From Chitinophaga pinensis (lineage in GTDB: Bacteria > Bacteroidota > Bacteroidia > UKL13-3): a stretch of DNA of 9,297 nucleotides. Positions 5,602 through 9,297 of this stretch are shown here, piece after piece. The number at the start of each line of letters is the position of its first letter. Position 1 is the first letter of the stretch. Both the position numbers and the translations under genes were made by a program. The notes beneath the pieces were generated by a model, which had not been told where the DNA came from, ran no database searches, and saw only the letters and a list, made by a program, of their open reading frames with translations. The stretch spans positions 1-9,297 of the forward strand of contig CAMCJW010000102.1 of NCBI GenBank assembly GCA_945875195.1, written 5' to 3'.

Positions 5602-6639
5602 TTACGAAGATGCCTCTTTAAGTGCAGAGTAAAATGATTTAAAAGTTAAAAATGCAAAACCTTGCTTTTTATTTTCTAAGGCAATTTCATAAATCAATTT
5701 GGCATGGTTGAACAAGGCACTATAGGCTGAAACGATTGAATAGCCCGGATGATAAATATGTGCAGGCTCAGAGGCAATTCCATTTAACTCCATTATTCGA
5801 ATATTTTTTCCAACTGCAAAATCATCCAAGGATTTTACTTTCAAATCAAATCGGCCAATACAAAATCCAGGTATGTCTTTGCTAATTTCCTTAAATACCC
5901 ATTCCAATGAAGAACAAATTAAATGTTGCCCACTCAAAAAAGTGGTGCCTCTGCAATGGTTACCAATAGGCTCTAAAACCAAAACTTTACCATAAGGTAT
6001 CACTTCACTTAATCGGGGTTCAAACTTCTTTAAAAGGTAACTTAATTGAAGCTGGGCCCTATCGCTTTCTAAAATTAGTTGCTTCAATGTTTTAATATTA
6101 TCGCCAGTTACCTGCAAAAATTCCTTTTGAACAATGGAGCTTATTCCAAACTTATTACTTTTTGGAAATTGGTAAAAAAGCACACCCAATTCAATAGGGT
6201 AATCAATGTATTCCTGACAAATAAATTGTCCGGCATGATTTTGAAAATATTGGACCAATGCCGCTTCATTGTCTATTTTTTCCACCTGCTTTCCTCTTTC
6301 ACCTACATCGGGTTTAATTACAATGGGGAAATTTAATTCCGCCTGTTCCAATTGAGCCAAAGTATTGTAAACACTAATTGGTTCTGACAAATAAACAGAT
6401 TTTGGGAGATAAGTTGGACTAATTTTTTTAAGGATATCCATTTTACTTTCACCCTTTATGCCACCCAAAAAAATACCTGGATTTGCTAAGGTAAAGAAAG
6501 TAAAAGAGCGTGCTTTAATGGATAAATAAAATAAATAAATAAGAACTGGAAAATACAAAACTGGTGCAGGCCAAAATTCAAAATAATAGAGCTTTTTGAA
6601 CCAAAATGGCAACTTAATTTTTTGCTTTTCTGGCATCAT
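5602..6639 (-). CDS. Membrane-anchored ATP-grasp ligase (D-Ala--D-Ala ligase-like)
   Basis: This 345-residue protein probably uses ATP to join a carboxylate to an amine or similar group through an acyl phosphate. Residues about 24-41 are hydrophobic (PAPVLYFPVLIYLFYLSI) and probably anchor it to the inner membrane. A family-specific segment FFTLANPGIFLGGIKGESK follows (48-66). ATP-grasp motifs are FPIVIKPDVGERGKQV (K109 and the Gly-rich loop), FICQEYID near 145, a RGTTFLSG segment, FCIGRFDLKVKS, and RIMELNGIASEPAHIY, where E284 and N286 are the expected Mg ligands. All key residues appear present. It is not a normal cell-wall Ddl, which lacks the N-terminal segment. The start overlaps the NRDE gene stop as ATGATG; either of the first two Met codons could serve. 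The substrate is unknown. Confidence 0.82.
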   Translation of the reverse strand: MMPEKQKIKLPFWFKKLYYFEFWPAPVLYFPVLIYLFYLSIKARSFTFFTLANPGIFLGGIKGESKMDILKKISPTYLPKSVYLSEPISVYNTLAQLEQAELNFPIVIKPDVGERGKQVEKIDNEAALVQYFQNHAGQFICQEYIDYPIELGVLFYQFPKSNKFGISSIVQKEFLQVTGDNIKTLKQLILESDRAQLQLSYLLKKFEPRLSEVIPYGKVLVLEPIGNHCRGTTFLSGQHLICSSLEWVFKEISKDIPGFCIGRFDLKVKSLDDFAVGKNIRIMELNGIASEPAHIYHPGYSIVSAYSALFNHAKLIYEIALENKKQGFAFLTFKSFYSALKEASS

Positions 6640-7373
6640 GCTTGTATTACACTTGAAATTTTAATTAGTTGGGTGCTATTAGAAATGTTGTTCAAAAGAT
6701 CTTCATGCTGTAAACAAAAATTATCATGATTGCTCTCAATACAAGTTACACTGATTGTTTGAACACCATTTAAATTTTGCGCCATTTTTATAGATGGATT
6801 CGCATCATTACTGCTTGAAAAATGATGAAACTGTAACAAATTAGGTACATTGACTACTTCATGCTTCCGAATAAATTCAGTGAATATAACCTCACGTTTT
6901 TGCCTTATATCCAAATCATATAAAGTAGCTGAAGACCAAATATGAGGCAGATTGCCATCTAAACTTTTTTGATGCAAGATTGATCCATCCCAAACCAATT
7001 CGTTGATAGTTCTTTGGTTTGAAAACACAACCAAGGTAAACGGTTCTATACCTTTAAAATTATACAATTGAGCAAACAAATTGACATCATTAAAATCAAA
7101 AAAATCTAACAATACCAATCCCCTACTTTGTCTGTAAGGTGGCTCAGGAAAATGCTTAACAAAAGCACCATTTAACAAACAAACTGCAAAGCCATTATCT
7201 GCTGCAGCTAACCAGGTGCCTCCGGCTTTTGCATCTTTGGTGTACAGAATATTTTTATCACCATGCTTGTAAACTTTAGGCACAATTGCAGCACCACGAT
7301 TGATATGTTCGTCTCTGTTTGAGGTTAAAAAATAACCTGAATGTAATTTAGGAAGATAAGTTAGCGTGCACAT
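6636..7373 (-). CDS. NRDE (TANGO2-like) family protein
   Basis: This 245-residue protein starts MCTLTYLP and carries the family's namesake SNRDE at residues 18-22. GGTWLAAADNG follows at about 52-62, then CLLNGAF and YRQSRGLVLLDF. Cys2 becomes N-terminal after Met removal, and the family has been placed in the N-terminal nucleophile hydrolase fold, so an amide-cleaving or amide-transferring role is possible. In eukaryotes TANGO2/HRG-9 relatives have been linked to haem handling. The bacterial role is not settled. The start is fixed by Cys2 and lies 26 bases inside the end of the DinB gene; the end overlaps the ATP-grasp gene by four bases. Both overlaps point to translational coupling in one operon. 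Confidence 0.88.
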   Translation of the reverse strand: MCTLTYLPKLHSGYFLTSNRDEHINRGAAIVPKVYKHGDKNILYTKDAKAGGTWLAAADNGFAVCLLNGAFVKHFPEPPYRQSRGLVLLDFFDFNDVNLFAQLYNFKGIEPFTLVVFSNQRTINELVWDGSILHQKSLDGNLPHIWSSATLYDLDIRQKREVIFTEFIRKHEVVNVPNLLQFHHFSSSNDANPSIKMAQNLNGVQTISVTCIESNHDNFCLQHEDLLNNISNSTQLIKISSVIQA

Positions 7374-7869
7374 TCTTGAGGTGTATCTGAGTTGAAAATG
7401 CTACGCCAAAATTCTCATCCAATTTTACATAGCTGAAATGGTGTTTCAAACAAATTTGAATAATAGCCATGTGGTGAATAGAATGCTCAATATTGTAGGC
7501 TAATTCTCTGCCAATACTTGTTTTAACTGTTACATCAGCAGTCTGGCCATAACTTCCTTTTAATTGAATAATTCCATCGTCCTTGAGGTTCACAAGCTTT
7601 TCTGCTAAGGTTGCAGCAAAATTACTGGCAAAAATTGGATCCCTTTCTATTTGTAAATTTCTTTTACGGGCATCATAATTTACCGTAGAGGAATTCAACC
7701 CAATAAGCAATTCATCATACAATTCATAAACATGTCTGATATGTTTCCCAATTGAATTTCCACTCAATAAATCCAAGGGTTTAGCATAATCATCCTCTTC
7801 CAATTGGAGTGATACAGCACTCAATTGTTGAAGCATTTCAATAGATACATTTGAAAGTTGTGCTATCAT
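7348..7869 (-). CDS. DinB-family four-helix metalloprotein
   Basis: This 173-residue protein has the DinB/YfiT helical-bundle pattern. The probable metal ligands are in IGKHIRHVYELYDELL (H43 and H46) and YNIEHSIHHMAIIQ (H129, H132, H133). VNYDARKRNLQIERD (63-77) between them is a mark of a subgroup common in Bacteroidota. Characterised members of the superfamily include thiol-dependent transferases and hydrolases that use metals, for example bacillithiol S-transferase, but others have no known activity, so the reaction here is open. Its start overlaps the YceI gene stop by four bases (ATGA) and its end overlaps the NRDE gene by 26 bases. The C-terminal residues in this overlap (IHLKNVHANLSS) are outside the histidine core. 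Confidence 0.82.
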   Translation of the reverse strand: MIAQLSNVSIEMLQQLSAVSLQLEEDDYAKPLDLLSGNSIGKHIRHVYELYDELLIGLNSSTVNYDARKRNLQIERDPIFASNFAATLAEKLVNLKDDGIIQLKGSYGQTADVTVKTSIGRELAYNIEHSIHHMAIIQICLKHHFSYVKLDENFGVAFSTQIHLKNVHANLSS

Positions 7870-8396
7870 TTCTCTTTCAGCTTTAATTTTATAATTACCT
7901 TAACGTTATCTGCCATGATGAAGCTTTTTTCACCAATACCAAAATCTAATCTATTCAAATTAAATTCACCATTCATTTCAACAAAATCACCTTTATCTAT
8001 GTATGTAAATGGAATAACAATATCTTTGCTAACCCCTTTCATAGTTAACAAAAAATAGCCTTTATACCCTTTTTCACTTGAACCAAAAAACTTAGATTCT
8101 AATACAATTTCCGGAAAACTCTCTATATCAAAATACTCCTTTTTCTTTAAATGCTTGTCTCTGGCTTCTATCGCGGTGCTTATAGAAGTAGCTTTAACAA
8201 ACACCCTAATTTTAGACCCTTTAAAATTGTTTGGATCAAACCGAATGAATCCTTTTAATTCACCAAAATTTCCTTTTACCAATAAGCCAGCATTCTTTAT
8301 CTCAAAATTGACCTCTGAATCAAAAATGACCTTGTCAATTTGTGAAAAGGATAATAAAGGTAAATAAAGAAACAACAAAAATATGATGTGGCGCAT
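7866..8396 (-). CDS. YceI-family periplasmic lipid-binding-like protein
   Basis: This 176-residue exported protein starts with a signal peptide (MRHIIFLLFLYLPLLSFS, then QID). The mature part follows the YceI lipocalin-like barrel: NFEIKNAGLLVKGNFGELKGFIRFDP, then ISTAIEARDKHLKKKEYFDIESFPEIVLES, GYFLLTMKGVSKDIVIPF and NRLDFGIG. The R-D-x-H-L...YFD..FPEI run is a clear family mark. Characterised relatives bind polyisoprenoid lipids in the periplasm. The ligand here is inferred only from family. It begins two bases after the preceding gene and overlaps the DinB gene by four bases, so it is firmly inside the operon. A neighbouring DoxX-like gene fits the common grouping of YceI with small membrane redox or stress proteins. 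Confidence 0.9.
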   Translation of the reverse strand: MRHIIFLLFLYLPLLSFSQIDKVIFDSEVNFEIKNAGLLVKGNFGELKGFIRFDPNNFKGSKIRVFVKATSISTAIEARDKHLKKKEYFDIESFPEIVLESKFFGSSEKGYKGYFLLTMKGVSKDIVIPFTYIDKGDFVEMNGEFNLNRLDFGIGEKSFIMADNVKVIIKLKLKEK

Positions 8397-8398
8397 GG

Positions 8399-9133
8399 TT
8401 ATTTTCTAAAAGGTGAATAGCTTATACCAACCATCGCTTGCAAAGATTTGTTTCTGAACCTGTCATTGTCTAAATACAACTTATTTGCGGTGGTATATTC
8501 TGTAAAACTAAAAGATGCGCCTGCTTTTAATGCCCATTTTGGTTTGAACCAATATTTCACCAATATTTCTGAATTGAGAGAGCCAATATCGTTATCGCTT
8601 GTTAACAAAACGTTGTAAAGTGTAGGCTTCGCAGCTTGATTTATTTCGGTATTAGGTGATTGACTTCGCTTACTACTATTGTAATGCGCAATTTGTTCTG
8701 CACCAAACGATAAGCCAACCGCATCAATATTAAATTCAACCATTAAATTGGGCTTCACCTGATAGTTTAAATGTATGGCCAAGTTCAATGAATTTACAGC
8801 ATACTTGTTAAAAGAAATAGTATCTAAATTTCCAACAATTGTCTCTGAAAAAATTACGCCAACACCTGTTTTACCACTGGTAATTTTAGCCGGTGCGGTA
8901 ATAAAATCAGTATTCTTACCAAAATTAGCATTGAACCTAACACCATAACCAATACAAAATTTCTTGTTCTTACCTAAGCCATGTAAATGATTCCAATTTA
9001 AGGCTACAACTGATTGCTTACCACTAGTTGAATAAGTTAAATCATAGTAATTGTTTTCTTTTAAATATTGCCCAAATACTAAATTGGAAATACCAAAAGA
9101 AAACACAAAAAGTACTGCTATTCTAAATTTCAT
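8399..9133 (-). CDS. Exported beta-rich protein, probable small outer-membrane barrel
   Basis: I do not recognise the family. The protein has 244 residues and a signal peptide (MKFRIAVLFVFSFGISNLVFG, read to Gly, then Q). The mature part alternates polar and hydrophobic residues with many aromatic ends, for example SVVALNWNHLHGLGKNKKFCIGYGVRF, LNLAIHLNYQVKPNLMVEFNID and LQAMVGISYSPF, and loops rich in Asn, Ser and Lys. This fits an eight- to ten-strand outer-membrane barrel. It ends SPFRK rather than with a terminal Phe, which is weak evidence against a standard barrel. The gene lies 10 bases after the DoxX-like gene and two bases before the YceI gene, and probably shares their transcript. 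Confidence 0.7.
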   Translation of the reverse strand: MKFRIAVLFVFSFGISNLVFGQYLKENNYYDLTYSTSGKQSVVALNWNHLHGLGKNKKFCIGYGVRFNANFGKNTDFITAPAKITSGKTGVGVIFSETIVGNLDTISFNKYAVNSLNLAIHLNYQVKPNLMVEFNIDAVGLSFGAEQIAHYNSSKRSQSPNTEINQAAKPTLYNVLLTSDNDIGSLNSEILVKYWFKPKWALKAGASFSFTEYTTANKLYLDNDRFRNKSLQAMVGISYSPFRK

Positions 9134-9143
9134 TTAAAGCAAT

Positions 9144-9297
9144 TTATTTAAAAAAACTTTTTAATATAGGAATTTCTTTTCTATGTTTCCATGCCAACCA
9201 AGCACTACCTATAAAAACTACAAGTGCTAAATAAAACAGAGTTCCACCATCACCTTTTACTTCAATTCCTAAAACGGTAAAATGCGACATCAATGCC
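9144..9297 (-). CDS. C-terminal end of a small membrane protein, possibly DoxX-like
   Basis: The minus-strand frame is open at the right edge and gives 50 residues ending at a TAA at 9144-9146. The visible part reads ALMSHFTVLGIEVKGDGG, then a hydrophobic span LFYLALVVFIGSAWLAW, then a basic tail KHRKEIPILKSFFK. The SHFTVLGIEVKGDGG-hydrophobic pattern recalls the last membrane segment of DoxX-type four-helix membrane proteins, whose roles include redox and sulfur-stress functions. This is by memory of the pattern; another small membrane protein family is possible. The in-frame ATG at 9288-9290 could make it a 48-residue protein, but a truncated larger gene is more likely. It is the first visible gene of the minus-strand operon, so the operon promoter is outside the window. 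Confidence 0.5.
   Translation of the reverse strand, partial: ALMSHFTVLGIEVKGDGGTLFYLALVVFIGSAWLAWKHRKEIPILKSFFK

Noticed and set aside
5602..6639. Cell-wall D-alanine--D-alanine ligase (ddl)
   Set aside because: The N-terminal membrane segment and family-specific region are unlike Ddl, and the neighbours are not cell-wall genes. Only the ATP-grasp fold is shared.

Overview
The window comes from a low-GC member of the Bacteroidota. The evidence is the birA/rsfS divergent pair, a DUF6029 barrel followed by an Omp28-type lipoprotein, a Bacteroidota-type TAnnTTTG promoter element, few recognisable Shine-Dalgarno sites, and several exported proteins with Bacteroidota-style signal peptides. No genus can be assigned from the sequence alone.

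Layout. (1) 1-553, minus strand: most of a biotin--protein ligase gene (birA), with its C-terminus off the left edge. (2) 598-4401, plus strand: a tightly packed cluster of rsfS (ribosome silencing factor with an unusual Lys/Ala-rich N-terminal tail), a DUF6029 outer-membrane barrel gene, an Omp28-related lipoprotein gene with a CxxC thioredoxin-like motif, and a DUF1684 lipoprotein gene. (3) 4402-4985: a convergent intergenic region of about 580 bases with no gene, filled with dispersed-type repeats. Three different hairpins occur in the order 1-2-3, then an AT-rich spacer, then the same three in mirror order 3'-2'-1'. The set is bracketed by TTAACCACAGAG inverted ends and followed by a second, smaller inverted element of the same end family. 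(4) 4986-9297, minus strand: seven genes with gaps or overlaps of -26 to +10 bases, read right to left: a partial DoxX-like membrane protein, an unrecognised outer-membrane or periplasmic beta protein, YceI, DinB, NRDE/TANGO2, a membrane-anchored ATP-grasp ligase, and a LysE-type exporter.

How the genes may work together. The plus-strand cluster joins a translation-silencing factor to three envelope proteins. The barrel and the two lipoproteins are probably one envelope module, while rsfS may only share its transcript. The minus-strand cluster looks like one long operon. Its last three genes (Cys2 NRDE hydrolase-like protein, ATP-grasp ligase, LysE exporter) together with DinB have the form of a small pathway that makes or modifies an amino-acid-like or peptide-like compound and exports it. 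That reading is inference from families and gene order. The DoxX-like, beta-barrel-like and YceI genes would be the envelope or redox-stress part of the operon.

The most unusual things are the mirror-ordered hairpin mosaic, the DUF1684 gene whose two ends appear to be built from repeat DNA, the RsfS tail, and the ATP-grasp/NRDE/DinB/LysE gene set.
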